A stretch of DNA of 64,000 nucleotides from Gemmatimonadota bacterium (GTDB lineage: Bacteria; Gemmatimonadota; Gemmatimonadetes; Gemmatimonadales; GWC2-71-9), in assembly GCA_009692185.1 (NCBI GenBank), contig SHZT01000002.1:221455-285454 (forward strand), in the 5' to 3' direction. The notes beneath the pieces were generated by a model that saw nothing but the letters and a program-made list of their open reading frames with translations, had not been told where the DNA came from and did no database searches. Each line of letters begins with the position of its first letter. Within the stretch, counting starts at the first letter, position 1. Position numbers and translations under genes: made by a program. This document shows positions 51,539-62,308 of this stretch, one piece after another.

Positions 51539-53002
51539 GTGGAGACCTTGGTCGACCTGTTGGTGGATCTTTGGCAGATCGTCACCGGCGTCCTCGTCAT
51601 TGTGTTGTCGGTGATCGCGTCGGTGAACGTGATCCTGCGCAAGCGAGACACGCGCGCCGCGGTGAGCTGGATCGGCTTGATCTGGCTGGCACCGTTGATC
51701 GGCCCCACGCTCTACCTGATGTTCGGCATCAACCGGATCCGGCGCCGCGTGGCACAGCGCCGAGCATTTCGAGGGCCGCTGCTGGCATCCGGCGAATTGC
51801 CCATTCTCCCCCGCGGCAGCCCGGACCTCCCCGTCGATCTGGGCCGTCTGAGTCAGCTCGCCCAGCTGGTCGGCCGCCTTACGGCGCGGCCGCTCACGAC
51901 CGGCAATGCGGTCACGCCACTCGAAAATGGCGACGAGGCATTCCCCGCCATGATCGCGGCGATCGACGCGGCCACGGTATCGGTCGCGTTCAGTACCTAC
52001 ATCTTCGACAACGACACCGCCGGCAACGCGTTCTTCGACGCGTTTGAACGGGCGACAAAGCGAGGCATTGAGGTTCGCGTCCTGGTGGACGCGGTCGGGG
52101 CCCGCTACTCCTGGCCGCGGCCACGCTCGACCACCGAGCTCCAGCGGCGCGGCGTTCCGTGTGCCGTCTTTGGCCCCACACTGATGCCCTGGCGCTGGGG
52201 GTACTTCAACCTGCGGAACCACCGCAAGCTCCTCGTGGTGGACGCGAAAGTCGGATTCACCGGCGGCATCAACATCCGTGAGGGGTGCTTGGTCCGCCGG
52301 AAGCCAAAGTACCCGGTGCGGGATGTCCATTTCCGGCTCGAGGGCCCGGTCGTGGCTCACCTGTCCGAGGCATTCATCGAAGACTGGGGATTCACGACAG
52401 GCGAAATGCTGTCGAGCCCCCAGTGGATCGCGCCCAATCCGCCCGGCGCCGGCCGAGTGGTGGCGAGGGGGATTCCCGACGGGCCGGACGAAGACTTCGA
52501 AAAGGGCGAAGACACGCTACTCGGCGCGGTCGCGTGTGCGCAGAAATCCATCACGGTCGTGACGCCCTACTTCCTGCCGGACCTCGCCCTGACGAGCGCC
52601 ATGGGCACCGCCGCCCTGCGCGGGGTGCAGGTGGACATCGTACTTCCGGCCGTCAACAACCTGTTGCTGGTGCATTGGGCATCGCGAGCTCAGCTCTGGC
52701 AGGTACTTCAGCGCGGCTGCCGGGTGTTCGAAACGCGCGGGGTGTTCGACCACAGCAAGATGCTGCTGGTGGATGGGACGTGGGCCCGGTTCGGGTCTTC
52801 AAACTGGGACCCGAGGAGTCTCCGGCTCAACTGGGAATTCGACGTGGAGTGCTACGACCGAGACCTGGTGCAATCGCTGGAAAAAATCACGGCGGCGAAG
52901 CTGGAGGGGGCCCGGGTGCTGACACTCAAGGACCTGGAGGGGCGGTCGATTCTGGAAAAGCTGCGGGACGGCGTGGCGAGGTTTGCGACGCCGTATCTCT
53001 AG
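51539..53002 (+). CDS. cls: Cardiolipin synthase (phospholipase D family)
   Basis: 487 aa from GTG. Two N-terminal membrane helices (WQIVTGVLVIVLSVIASVNVIL and SWIGLIWLAPLIGPTLYLMFGI) precede two HxK(x)4D active sites: H228-K230-D235 in NHRKLLVVD and H405-K407-D412 in FDHSKMLLVD. Layout and length match bacterial Cls, which joins two phosphatidylglycerols into cardiolipin and glycerol at the inner membrane. Its stop shares the CTAG with the stop of convergent mtnA. Confidence 0.95.
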   Translation: METLVDLLVDLWQIVTGVLVIVLSVIASVNVILRKRDTRAAVSWIGLIWLAPLIGPTLYLMFGINRIRRRVAQRRAFRGPLLASGELPILPRGSPDLPVDLGRLSQLAQLVGRLTARPLTTGNAVTPLENGDEAFPAMIAAIDAATVSVAFSTYIFDNDTAGNAFFDAFERATKRGIEVRVLVDAVGARYSWPRPRSTTELQRRGVPCAVFGPTLMPWRWGYFNLRNHRKLLVVDAKVGFTGGINIREGCLVRRKPKYPVRDVHFRLEGPVVAHLSEAFIEDWGFTTGEMLSSPQWIAPNPPGAGRVVARGIPDGPDEDFEKGEDTLLGAVACAQKSITVVTPYFLPDLALTSAMGTAALRGVQVDIVLPAVNNLLLVHWASRAQLWQVLQRGCRVFETRGVFDHSKMLLVDGTWARFGSSNWDPRSLRLNWEFDVECYDRDLVQSLEKITAAKLEGARVLTLKDLEGRSILEKLRDGVARFATPYL

Positions 53003-54021
53003 AGCGAAGCGACGCTCGCCAGGTATGGCGCCAGAATAACGCCCCGGTCCGTCACGATCGCGGTGATCAACTCCGCCGGCGTCACATCGAACGCCGGATT
53101 GTAGACCGAGACGCCCTTGGCGGTTTCAACCTCGGCCGCCGGGCGCTCCTCGATCGGAATCTCATCCCCTGACGGAATCGTGACGTCGAACGTGCTGCGG
53201 GGTGCCGCCACATAGAACGGGATGTCGTGCGCCCGCGCGAGCACGGCCAGCTGGTACGTGCCGATCTTGTTCGCGGTGTCGCCGTTGGCCGCGATGCGGT
53301 CCGCTCCCAGAATCACGAGATCCACGTCACCCCGCGCCATGACCGCAGCCGCCGCCGAGTCCACGATGACCCGCGCCGGGATGTTCGCCTCGGCGAGCTC
53401 CCACGAGGTGAGCCGGGCGCCCTGCCGGAGCGGCCGGGCCTCGCACGCGATAACATCGATTCCCTTCCCCTGCTGGTGCGCGGTCAGGATCACGCCGAAC
53501 GCCGTACCGATGCCTCCGGTCGCGAGGCGACCGGTGTTGCAGTGGGTGAGGATCGTCGCGCCAGAGGGAATCAGCTGGGCTCCCGCCTCACCGATGGCGC
53601 GGCACATGGCGGCGTCTTCGTCCCAGATCCTCTGCGCTTCGACCCGAAGCCTCGCGGCAACGCCCGTGGGCCCGCCCGCAAAGGCACTCCGGGCCACGAT
53701 GCGCATGCGCTCGACCGCCCACCGCAGGTTGACGGCCGTGGGCCGGCACGCGGCTAGCCGCTCCGCTTCGTGCTCGAACCATTCGGGGGTAAGCCCCGGG
53801 CTTACGCCCGGGGTTAGTTGGGCCTGCGCGGCGGCGGCGAGGCCCATGGCGGCGGCCACGCCGATGAGCGGCGCGCCACGGACGCGAAGGGCGCGGATCG
53901 CCTCGATCATGCCGTCGATCGTGTCGATCTCGACATAGCGGGTTTCGCCCGGCAGGAGCGTTTGATCAAGGAGGCGGACCGCGCCGTTCGGCGTCCAGGC
54001 GATCGAGGGGGATTCCGACAT
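52999..54021 (-). CDS. mtnA: Methylthioribose-1-phosphate isomerase
   Basis: 340 aa. Methionine salvage: MTR-1-P to MT-ribulose-1-P. Motifs: RALRVRGAPLIGVAAAMGLA, catalytic Cys161 in THCNTGRLATGGIGTA and Asp241 in ILGADRIAANGDTANKIGTYQLA. The start MSESPSIAWT is used over an ATG 12 codons upstream. Residues about 70-79 (TPGVSPGLTP) are encoded by a palindromic element (53794-53813) and appear to be an insertion. Confidence 0.97.
   Translation of the reverse strand: MSESPSIAWTPNGAVRLLDQTLLPGETRYVEIDTIDGMIEAIRALRVRGAPLIGVAAAMGLAAAAQAQLTPGVSPGLTPEWFEHEAERLAACRPTAVNLRWAVERMRIVARSAFAGGPTGVAARLRVEAQRIWDEDAAMCRAIGEAGAQLIPSGATILTHCNTGRLATGGIGTAFGVILTAHQQGKGIDVIACEARPLRQGARLTSWELAEANIPARVIVDSAAAAVMARGDVDLVILGADRIAANGDTANKIGTYQLAVLARAHDIPFYVAAPRSTFDVTIPSGDEIPIEERPAAEVETAKGVSVYNPAFDVTPAELITAIVTDRGVILAPYLASVASL
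53794..53813. repeat. REP-like palindrome inside mtnA
   Basis: CCCCGGGC and GCCCGGGG arms of 8 bp around TTAC, with partial extension outward (AAG/TT). It encodes about ten residues within the enzyme in an apparently tolerated surface loop. Confidence 0.7.
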
Positions 54022-54055
54022 GGCGAGGAAGTTATGGCGTCGGTACATTGGCGCC

Positions 54056-54838
54056 ATGTCCTATCAGAACCTGCTTTTTCAGGTCCGCGACCGCATGGCG
54101 GTCGTCACGATCAACCGTCCCGACAAGCTGAACGCGCTCAACAATGCCGTGGTCGAAGACCTGGGCCGCGCGGCTGAGGAGATCGCGACCCGCGACGATG
54201 TGGGCGGCGCCATCATTACCGGCGCGGGGCCCAAGGCCTTCATCGCCGGCGCGGATATCGGCGATCTGTCGAAACAGACGCCATTCGAGGGCAAGGCACG
54301 GGCACTTCGTGGCCAGGCGGTCCTGCGACGGTTCGAGACGTGCGGCAAACCGGTCATCGCGGCCGTGAACGGGTTCGCGCTGGGCGGCGGGTGTGAGCTC
54401 GCCATGGCGTGTCACCTTCGAATCGCGAGCCAGAACGCGAAGTTCGGCCAGCCAGAGGCCAGGCTGGGCATCGCACCGGGCTACGGCGGCACGCAACGCC
54501 TGCCGCGCCTGGTGGGCAAGGGCCGCGCGCTGGAGATGATTCTCACCGGCCGCATGATCGACGCCGAGGAGGCGTACCGCATCGGGCTGGTGAACAAGGT
54601 GGTGCCTGCCGAGAAGCTTATGGAAGAAGCGGAAGCCATGCTGAAGACGATCCTGGCGATGGGGCCGAGAGCCGTGGCGCTCGCGATCGAAGCCGTGGAT
54701 CACGGCATGGATCTCACGCTGGACGAAGGATTATTGATGGAGGCCAACCATTTCGGGTTGCTGGCGTCCACTGAAGACATGAAAGAGGGCATGGCGGCGT
54801 TTCTGGAGAAGCGGGAAGCGAATTTCAAGGGAAAGTGA
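54056..54838 (+). CDS. Enoyl-CoA hydratase
   Basis: 260 aa. Crotonase fold. Oxyanion-hole region AGADIGDL (residues 65-72) and GFALGGGCELAMACHLRIAS; the two catalytic glutamates are Glu114 (GGGCE) and Glu134 (QPEARLG). The start MSYQNLLFQV is chosen over an ATG 12 codons upstream. Likely beta-oxidation of fatty acids; a fadD-type ligase lies at the window end. It is divergent from mtnA with 34 nt between starts. Confidence 0.93.
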   Translation: MSYQNLLFQVRDRMAVVTINRPDKLNALNNAVVEDLGRAAEEIATRDDVGGAIITGAGPKAFIAGADIGDLSKQTPFEGKARALRGQAVLRRFETCGKPVIAAVNGFALGGGCELAMACHLRIASQNAKFGQPEARLGIAPGYGGTQRLPRLVGKGRALEMILTGRMIDAEEAYRIGLVNKVVPAEKLMEEAEAMLKTILAMGPRAVALAIEAVDHGMDLTLDEGLLMEANHFGLLASTEDMKEGMAAFLEKREANFKGK

Positions 54839-54923
54839 CGCTAACCACCTACCCCTATTGATGTTCGGCCTTTGGCAACCCTTGACCACACGCAAATCAT
54901 TGATTTACTAGGCACTTGCGGGG

Positions 54924-54952
54924 TTGACCCACCCATCGAAATCGGGTACATT
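54924..54952 (+). promoter_or_regulatory. Candidate recF-dciA-gyrB promoter
   Basis: -35 TTGACC (54924-54929), 17-bp spacer, -10 TACATT (54947-54952), start expected near 54959. A second possible pair, TTGACC (54882-54887) with TTACTA (54905-54910), lies upstream. The rest of 54839-55044 holds no gene, and no DnaA-box cluster was noticed. Confidence 0.6.
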
Positions 54953-55044
54953 TCGGGGTGCACAAACAGTCCGTTTTCAGCGAGGTCCAGGCACGCTTTC
55001 GCGGCGTCCCGGGGCCTCCTTTTCTTGTCGTCTGACGCCCAATT

Positions 55045-56124
55045 GTGGAGCTCTCCGGACTCACGATCAGGAACTTCCGGAACCTCGCATCGCTCGATTT
55101 GGAACTGCCATCGGCCGGCGTCGTCGTCCTCGGTGACAACGGCCAGGGCAAGACCAACCTGCTCGAAGCGATGTACTACCTGGTGCTGTTCCGGTCATTA
55201 CGCGGAGCAAAGGACCGGGAGCTGGTAAGGTTCGGCGAAGAAGCCTTTTTCGTGGGCGGGCGGGCAAACGGTGGGGCGTTTGAGGTCAGGGCCGGATACG
55301 AATCGGCCGGGCGCCGGAAAAAGATCTCGCTGGACGGGAACCCGGTGACCCGCATCTCCGACGCCGTGGGAAAAATTCTCGCGGTGTCGTTCGCGCCCAG
55401 TGATCGCGGAATCGTTGCCGGGCCCGCCACGGGACGGCGACGCTACCTCGACGTCCTGTTGTCGCTGGCCGAGCCCGGCTACCTGGCCCGGCTGACCGAG
55501 ATGCGGTCGGCGCTCAAGCAGCGGAACGCGGCGCTGCGCCGCGGGCGGGGCGACGAGGCCCGGGCCTTTGACGAGCCACTGGCGAGTGCCGGTGCGCGCG
55601 TCCTGGAAGCACGGACCCGGTGGGTGGAACGGTGGAGCCCGCGGTTCGGCGCGTTGACGGCGGCATTGGGCGAGCGGGCGGAGGCGAGAATGCGCTACCG
55701 CACCCACCGGCCACCAACGGCGGATGCGCGCAGCCAGTTCCTGGACCTGTTGGCCTCGCACGAGTCGCGGGACCTGCGGCGGGGAATGACGACGGCGGGC
55801 CCGCACCGGGACGACCTGGAACTGTCGCTCGAGGGACGCGAGCTCCGGATGTACGGATCGGCGGGGCAGCAGCGCACGGCGGCCATTGCGCTCCGCCTGG
55901 TCGAGGCGGAGACGCTCAGGGATTCCGCCGGTTCACCGCCGATCGCGCTGTATGACGACGTGTTCGCCGAGCTGGATGAAGATCGCCAGGCCCGGCTGCT
56001 CAACCTGATTCACGAGACATTGCCCGGCCAGGCCATCGTGGCCGCGCCGCGCGAGTCGGAGGTCCCTGCTTCGATGCTCGACCGGCCTCGTTGGCGCGTG
56101 AAGGGTGGACGCGTTGCCGCGTAA
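55045..56124 (+). CDS. recF: DNA replication and repair protein RecF
   Basis: 359 aa from GTG. Walker A GDNGQGKTN at 30-38, family start ELSGLTIRNFRNLASLDLE, LGAK-type and MRYRTHRPPTADAR-like mid region, then GPHRDDLELSLEGRELRMYGSAGQQRTAAIALRLVEAE (signature) and YDDVFAELDEDRQARLL (Walker B). It loads RecA at gapped DNA. Usually found as dnaA-dnaN-recF-gyrB; here enoyl-CoA hydratase replaces dnaN upstream. Confidence 0.97.
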   Translation: MELSGLTIRNFRNLASLDLELPSAGVVVLGDNGQGKTNLLEAMYYLVLFRSLRGAKDRELVRFGEEAFFVGGRANGGAFEVRAGYESAGRRKKISLDGNPVTRISDAVGKILAVSFAPSDRGIVAGPATGRRRYLDVLLSLAEPGYLARLTEMRSALKQRNAALRRGRGDEARAFDEPLASAGARVLEARTRWVERWSPRFGALTAALGERAEARMRYRTHRPPTADARSQFLDLLASHESRDLRRGMTTAGPHRDDLELSLEGRELRMYGSAGQQRTAAIALRLVEAETLRDSAGSPPIALYDDVFAELDEDRQARLLNLIHETLPGQAIVAAPRESEVPASMLDRPRWRVKGGRVAA

Positions 56125-56428
56125 GTCCCGGCGTCCCGACTCAACGCCGGTCGGGATTGGCGAAGCGGTAGACGGGTACCTCACCCGCGCGGGGCTGGAC
56201 GACCGGCTCAAGCAGGCCGGCGTGATCGCGGACTGGGCGGACCTGGTCGGCCCCGGGATCGCGAAGGTGACGGAGCCCGAGAGCATCGCCAAGGATGGCA
56301 CGCTCTTCGTGCGGGTCGCGACGGCGGCGTGGGCGCAGGAACTGCAGATGCAGACGCCCATGGTGCTGACCAAGCTTCGGGCGGACGGGCGGAAGATCCG
56401 GAAGATCGTGTGGCGGGCGGGACGGTAG
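56105..56428 (+). CDS. dciA: DUF721/DciA-like protein
   Basis: 107 aa, GTG start, overlapping the recF end by 20 nt. The DUF721 core is visible: AGVIADWADLVGPGIAKVTEPESIAKDGTLFVRVATAAWAQELQMQTPMVLTKL. DciA proteins help load the DnaB helicase in bacteria lacking DnaC. The recF-DUF721-gyrB order matches that of actinobacteria. The exact start is uncertain (a TTG three codons later is possible). Confidence 0.85.
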   Translation: MDALPRKSRRPDSTPVGIGEAVDGYLTRAGLDDRLKQAGVIADWADLVGPGIAKVTEPESIAKDGTLFVRVATAAWAQELQMQTPMVLTKLRADGRKIRKIVWRAGR

Positions 56429-58384
<1,956 letters not shown>

Positions 58385-58409
58385 ATAGATCCTGGTCATT
58401 GGCGGCGCC

Positions 58410-59513
58410 ATGACCATTCGCGGAGCAAACAGCCCCGATACTCCACTCGTGGACACGCCGCGCTCCTATGACGCGGTGCTGGTCATGTCGTTCGGGGGGC
58501 CCGAGGGGCCCGACGACGTGATGCCGTTCCTGGAGAACGTCACCCGCGGGCGCAACATTCCGCCCGAGCGCCTGCTGCACGTCGCCGAGCACTATCAGCA
58601 TTTCGGCGGGGTCAGCCCCATCAACCGGCAGAACCGGAAACTGATCGCGGCCCTGGCGCGAGAGTTGTCCGCCTACGGGCCGCGGTTGCCGATCTACTTC
58701 GGGAACCGGAACTGGCACCCCTTCATCACCGACACCGTGCGGCAGATGCGCGACAACGGCGTCAAGCGCGCCATCGCGTTCGTGACCGCCGGGTTTTCAT
58801 GTTTCTCGGGTTGCCGGCAGTACCGGGAAGACATTGTCCGGGCAATAGACGCGGTGGGTGAGGGCGCGCCGGAGATCGACAAGCTCCGGGTCTTCTACAA
58901 TCACCCGGGGTTCATCGAACCAACGGTCGAGGGCCTGACTGCGGCACTGGGCACGATTCCGCCGGGCCGCCGGGAGAAGGCGCGGGTCGTGTTCACCGCG
59001 CACAGCATTCCGGCCGGTATGGCCACGTCGAGCGCCTACGAGCGGCAATTCGGGGAGGCCAGCCGGCTGGTGGCCGAGGCGGCGGGTGTCGAGAGCCGAT
59101 ACCAAATCGCGTACCAGAGTCGCAGCGGGTCACCCCAGGCGCCGTGGCTCGAGCCGGACATTCTCGACGTGATCGCGAAGCTCGCCGCCGATGGTAACGC
59201 CGACGTCGTAGTCCAGCCCATCGGGTTCATCTCGGATCATATCGAGGTGCTGTGGGACCTGGACGAGGAGGCGAAGGAGAAGGCCGGCTCCCTCGGAATC
59301 AATTTCGTGCGCGCGGCAACCGTGGGAACCCACCCACGGTTTGTCGCGATGATTCGCGAGCTGATTCTCGAACGGATGACGCCGACCGCCAACCGGAAGG
59401 CGGTCGGTGAGTTCGGGCCGAACCACGACGTATGCCCGGTGGACTGCTGCCTGATGGGCGGGAAGCCTACAGGGGCGGCCCCGCGTTCGGTCCCAGCATC
59501 GCCCGGCGGATAA
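58410..59513 (+). CDS. hemH: Ferrochelatase with likely [2Fe-2S] cysteines
   Basis: 367 aa. It inserts Fe2+ into porphyrin. Motifs: VLVMSFGGPEGPDDVMPFLENVTRGR, HYQHFGGVSPIN, YQSRSGSPQAPWLEPDI and PIGFISDHIEVLWDLD, closer to the actinobacterial/Gram-positive coproporphyrin type than to E. coli. Cys135 (in SGCRQYRED) and C-terminal Cys342, Cys346 and Cys347 (CPVDCC) lie where cluster-binding ferrochelatases keep their ligands. The last 47 nt overlap the convergent DUF885 gene. Confidence 0.93.
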   Translation: MTIRGANSPDTPLVDTPRSYDAVLVMSFGGPEGPDDVMPFLENVTRGRNIPPERLLHVAEHYQHFGGVSPINRQNRKLIAALARELSAYGPRLPIYFGNRNWHPFITDTVRQMRDNGVKRAIAFVTAGFSCFSGCRQYREDIVRAIDAVGEGAPEIDKLRVFYNHPGFIEPTVEGLTAALGTIPPGRREKARVVFTAHSIPAGMATSSAYERQFGEASRLVAEAAGVESRYQIAYQSRSGSPQAPWLEPDILDVIAKLAADGNADVVVQPIGFISDHIEVLWDLDEEAKEKAGSLGINFVRAATVGTHPRFVAMIRELILERMTPTANRKAVGEFGPNHDVCPVDCCLMGGKPTGAAPRSVPASPGG

Positions 59514-61158
59514 GGGGTACCGGCGGCCCGCCGTAGGACAGCAAGGCATCGTGGAACTGGCCCCACGCCGCTCGGCCGCCCCGTGACGCCGTCCATTCCT
59601 CCCGCAGCTTCATGATCATCAGCTTGCCCAGCGTGTAGTTGAGGTACGCCGGGTCGAACGTTCCCCGTGCCGCCTGTTGCTCCGCGGTCGCGGGATCCTG
59701 CAGGCCCTGCTCCAGGAACAACCGCTCACATTCCTTCACGGTCATACCCTTCGCGTGCATGCCGATGGCGCAGACGAAGCGCACGTTCCGCAGCAGGGCG
59801 TCACCCAGCTGGCCGATCTTCAGCGCCGGGTCGCCGCCGCCCAGTCCCGCATCCCACATCATTTCCTCGGAGTAGTGCGCCCACCCTTCGACAAAGGCGT
59901 AACTGCCGTAGATCCGGCCGATCTGTGAAGGGACGTGGGTAGCGTGGAGGAACTGGAGGAAATGGCCCGGCCAGACCTCGTGAACGCTGGTGGCGAGGAG
60001 CGTGCCTGCCCCCGGCACGTAGCCGTCCTGCTTTGCCTTGGTCCACGTGGGATCGGGGGGCGACACATAGTAGATGGACGGGAGGCCCTGCTCGAAAAGC
60101 CCGCGCGTGTTCATGAACGCGAAGTTCCAGCGCATGTAGGGCGGCGATTCCCGGACTAGCGCCTGGTCGGTGTCGGGAATGCTCGCGATGTGCTGGGTGC
60201 GGATGAACTCCTCGAGCATGGGCAACTGTTTCCGCGCACCTTCCAGGATTCCGCCATCGGGTTTCTTGGCGCCCGCCTTGTCCACGCATTGCCGGAGCGA
60301 CTGGCCGGACGCGTATGTCTCGCAAACGACCTTCAGCGTGTTGAGATTCCGCTCGAGGTCCGCGCGGCCGATCGCCTCGAGCCGGTCCAGCGGGACGTCA
60401 ACCATTTCGGTGACGCGCACCATTTGCTCGAATAACTCCGGGCCCATCGCGAACTTCCCCGTCGCGTGTTTTTCCTGAGCGGCAAACCAGGCGTCCATGT
60501 CCTTGAAGGCCTTCACGGCCCCGGCGAGCGCACCGGTGAAGTCGGCGCGTAGCGCCGAGTCCTTCACGGGCGCAAAAGCGGTTTTCACGTCCGTTTCGAG
60601 GAACGACGCCAGCCCGCCGAACTGGACCCGCCCAATAGCGGCGTACGAGGGCGGGAGCGGGAGGGCCAGGTTGCCCTTGACCTGGCTGACCGCCTGGGGG
60701 ATGGCGCGGGCCCAGCTGGTGAGAGCCTTCATCCGGGTTTCGATCGGGGCATAGTCCCGCGTGATGTAGACCTGGGGGTCGAGTTCCGCCGCGTAGAACT
60801 GGGGGTTTCTCCAAGGCCATTGGGCGGCCTGGGTCCAGAACAGGCTCCCGTCGATCACCGCCACGAGGTACGCGCGCTCAAAACGCTGTTCGGGGGAAAG
60901 CTTCGTGGAGTCGAACGCGAGGGCGCGAGCGCGCGAGTCCCGCTGGCGATTGATCTCGTTCAGCAACGCGCCGGTCGAGAGATCGGCCAGGCGGCCGTCG
61001 AATTCGTGCCGGCCGAGGCCGACCGCGAAGGCCGGGTCGGCGGCATAGGACGCCTCGAGGTAGTCGTGGACGAACGTGTCCCATTCCTTCGAGGGACCGG
61101 ACGCGCAGGCCGCCAGGGCCAGCATGGCAACGAGCGACAGCGGACGCCGAACACGCAT
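59467..61158 (-). CDS. DUF885 family lipoprotein, putative metallopeptidase
   Basis: 563 aa. The start MRVRRPLSLVAMLALAAC gives a lipoprotein signal with Cys18 (LAAC). The zinc-peptidase-like motif HEVWPGH is at 393-399 and EGWAHY at 424-429, as in DUF885 members. Likely anchored in the envelope facing the periplasm. Substrate unknown. It ends 47 nt inside hemH on the opposite strand; the upstream start at 61218 is rejected because it destroys the signal peptide. Confidence 0.88.
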   Translation of the reverse strand: MRVRRPLSLVAMLALAACASGPSKEWDTFVHDYLEASYAADPAFAVGLGRHEFDGRLADLSTGALLNEINRQRDSRARALAFDSTKLSPEQRFERAYLVAVIDGSLFWTQAAQWPWRNPQFYAAELDPQVYITRDYAPIETRMKALTSWARAIPQAVSQVKGNLALPLPPSYAAIGRVQFGGLASFLETDVKTAFAPVKDSALRADFTGALAGAVKAFKDMDAWFAAQEKHATGKFAMGPELFEQMVRVTEMVDVPLDRLEAIGRADLERNLNTLKVVCETYASGQSLRQCVDKAGAKKPDGGILEGARKQLPMLEEFIRTQHIASIPDTDQALVRESPPYMRWNFAFMNTRGLFEQGLPSIYYVSPPDPTWTKAKQDGYVPGAGTLLATSVHEVWPGHFLQFLHATHVPSQIGRIYGSYAFVEGWAHYSEEMMWDAGLGGGDPALKIGQLGDALLRNVRFVCAIGMHAKGMTVKECERLFLEQGLQDPATAEQQAARGTFDPAYLNYTLGKLMIMKLREEWTASRGGRAAWGQFHDALLSYGGPPVPLIRRAMLGPNAGPPL

Positions 61159-61240
61159 GGAGGGATCCCCTGGGGAAGTACGCCGCGAATAATACTGCAT
61201 CCGCATTCCGCGCCGCACTCCCCGGGGCTACTTTCGCGGC

Positions 61241-62308
61241 ATGATTCGCTTCCCGTGGTCCAGCCTGCTCGCGGCGGGCGCTGGTGTTGCACTCTGCGCC
61301 ACCCTGGTCCGGGCGCAGAGTGTCGCGCCGGACACCGTTACCCTGCGCGGCACCATCGTCGCCGCGGGCACCGTCACGCCCCTTCCTTTCAGCGTGGTCG
61401 AGCTGGTCACGTCGTACGCCCAGCGCTTTACGGACCAGCTGGGCGCATTCACGTTCTCCGGCCTCGTTCCGGGCCGGTACCGCCTGAAGGTCCGGCAGAT
61501 CGGCTACCGGCCGGTGGACACAACGCTGACGATCACGGCCGGCGAGGGGCCGATCAGTATCCCGATGCTGCGACTCGCGATCCGGCTCGCGGCGATGTCC
61601 GTCACCGGGCGGACGACCTGCGAAAGGCCTGGCCTGCCCGACCCATCGCTCAACCCGGACCTGTCGGCCGTGTTCGACCTGCTATTGGAGAACGCGCGCC
61701 GTTTCAAGCTGCTGGCCGATGCCTATCCGTACCGGTCGAACACCCTGCGGACATTCACCACGGTGGACCGGCAGAACCGTCACCAGGTGACGGCAGTGGA
61801 TACCCTCCTGCGGGAGAGCTGGACCCGGTGGGACTACCGGCCCGGGCAGGTGGTTGGCCCCCCGGACCTGGACAACGAAATGATGGTACGGCTCCCGACA
61901 CTTCGGGATTTCGCCGACAGCGCCTTCGTGAACGCGCACTGTTTCTGGCTCGTGGGCCGCGACACGCTGGAAGGCGCCGGGTACATGCGCATTGATTTCG
62001 CGCCCACGGCATCCATGACCTTTCCAGACGTCCAGGGCACCGCGTACCTGGACTCCCTGACCTACCAGCTTCGATTCCTGGCTCTCCGGCTGACCCGGGC
62101 GGAACGCGTGAACAAGGATGCCGGCCTGGCCGCGACGGCTCGCTTCCAGGAAGTGCTGCCGGGCATTCCCGTGGTGGACCGGGTGCGATCCGTACAGGCC
62201 TACCTGCCGCGCGCGGTCCGGCGAGACCGGGCGCTTCCCTTGAGCCGAATCGAGGAACAGCGCCTCCTGTCGATCAACTTCCTCCGGCCCATCGATCCCA
62301 ACCCATGA
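61241..62308 (+). CDS. Secreted carboxypeptidase-regulatory-like domain protein
   Basis: 355 aa. Signal peptide 1-25 (SLLAAGAGVALCATLVRAQ). Regulatory-like domain at about 30-110: TLRGTIVAAGTVTPLPFSVVEL, DQLGAFTFSGLVPGRYRLKVRQIGYRPVDT. Unlike the genes at 1-1201 and 19245, the C-terminal 230 residues are not plug-like; they carry a FADSAFVNAHCFW segment and a final ITFLRPI-like strand (LLSINFLRPI). Function unknown; envelope location inferred. Overlaps the next start as ATGA. Confidence 0.8.
   Translation: MIRFPWSSLLAAGAGVALCATLVRAQSVAPDTVTLRGTIVAAGTVTPLPFSVVELVTSYAQRFTDQLGAFTFSGLVPGRYRLKVRQIGYRPVDTTLTITAGEGPISIPMLRLAIRLAAMSVTGRTTCERPGLPDPSLNPDLSAVFDLLLENARRFKLLADAYPYRSNTLRTFTTVDRQNRHQVTAVDTLLRESWTRWDYRPGQVVGPPDLDNEMMVRLPTLRDFADSAFVNAHCFWLVGRDTLEGAGYMRIDFAPTASMTFPDVQGTAYLDSLTYQLRFLALRLTRAERVNKDAGLAATARFQEVLPGIPVVDRVRSVQAYLPRAVRRDRALPLSRIEEQRLLSINFLRPIDPNP

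Noticed and set aside
50017-52047. Plus-strand open frame of 676 codons opposite glpK
   Set aside because: Antisense to glpK, then runs into cls in another frame; no domain or plausible start.
54839-55044. Replication origin upstream of recF
   Set aside because: No cluster of DnaA boxes and no dnaA/dnaN; the region holds a normal promoter only.
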